From an uncultured Opitutales bacterium (GTDB lineage Bacteria > Verrucomicrobiota > Verrucomicrobiia > Opitutales > UBA2995), in assembly GCA_937920335.1 (NCBI GenBank), contig CALGUT010000038.1, positions 1-5,206 of the forward strand: a stretch of DNA of 5,206 nt, written 5' to 3'. Numbering within the stretch: position 1 is the first letter of the stretch; each line of letters opens with the position of its first letter. This document shows, in pieces, positions 5,184 to 5,206 of this stretch. The position numbers and the translations under genes are program-made. The notes under the pieces are model-generated. The model worked only from the letters and a program-made list of their open reading frames with translations, made no database searches and was not told the DNA's origin.

Positions 5184-5206
5184 AGTGTTGGACTGATACT
5201 TCCCAT
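5180..5206 (-). CDS. C-terminal end of a further minus-strand gene (partial)
   Basis: The minus-strand frame entering at the right edge ends with SPTL and TGA at 5180-5182, and its last bases form an ATGA overlap with the start of the 114-residue gene. This arrangement is typical of consecutive operon genes. Only eight codons are inside the window, so nothing can be said of the product, and the frame might be chance. Confidence 0.35.
   Translation of the reverse strand: MGSISPTL

Overview
The window comes from a bacterium with moderate G+C content, roughly mid-40s percent by eye. Most starts lack a clear Shine-Dalgarno sequence. The protein families seen (exported SMP-30/gluconolactonase-like protein, AOC-barrel-like proteins, ABM-like and NTF2-like domains, a histidine-kinase-like helical hairpin) are common in the Planctomycetes-Verrucomicrobia-Lentisphaerae group. 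That placement is an inference from gene style; no 16S rRNA or other diagnostic marker is present.

Left edge (1-426): no intact gene is visible. It starts with three perfect copies of an 18-bp direct repeat that run off the edge. Read on the minus strand, the repeat continues in frame from a SHOCT-like helix, so it may be the end of a partial gene. On the plus strand, 220-420 is an open frame that ends in a convincing coding-like, lysine/arginine-rich tail but has no start codon. This block looks like decayed or rearranged sequence.

Centre (427-4295): five genes, all on the minus strand. In order of transcription they are a secreted small beta-rich protein (3867-4295), an exported SMP-30/gluconolactonase-like beta-propeller (2635-3768), a cytoplasmic AOC-barrel-like protein (2038-2445), an exported three-part protein with two related dimeric-alpha/beta-barrel-like segments and a C-terminal NTF2/SnoaL-like domain (742-2025), and a single-domain ABM-like protein (427-732). 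The last three are separated by only 12 and 9 bases and are very likely one operon. The folds in this cluster (ABM, SnoaL/NTF2, AOC-type barrel, SMP-30 hydrolase) are ones repeatedly used on small cyclic or polyketide-like molecules. No synthase or oxidoreductase is present, so no pathway can be named.

Right part (4296-5206): an upstream region with two small palindromes precedes the secreted beta protein. Next is a perfect T-arm, acceptor strand and CCA of a tRNA (4502-4529) with no 5' half in front of it, which is the classic scar left at one end of an element integrated into a tRNA gene. If so, the sequence to its left belongs to an integrated element and the sequence to its right is older chromosome. 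Beyond it, on the minus strand, lie a 74-residue stand-alone histidine-kinase-dimerisation-like hairpin protein (4608-4832), a 114-residue protein I do not recognise (4839-5183), and the last codons of a further gene that overlaps it by ATGA.
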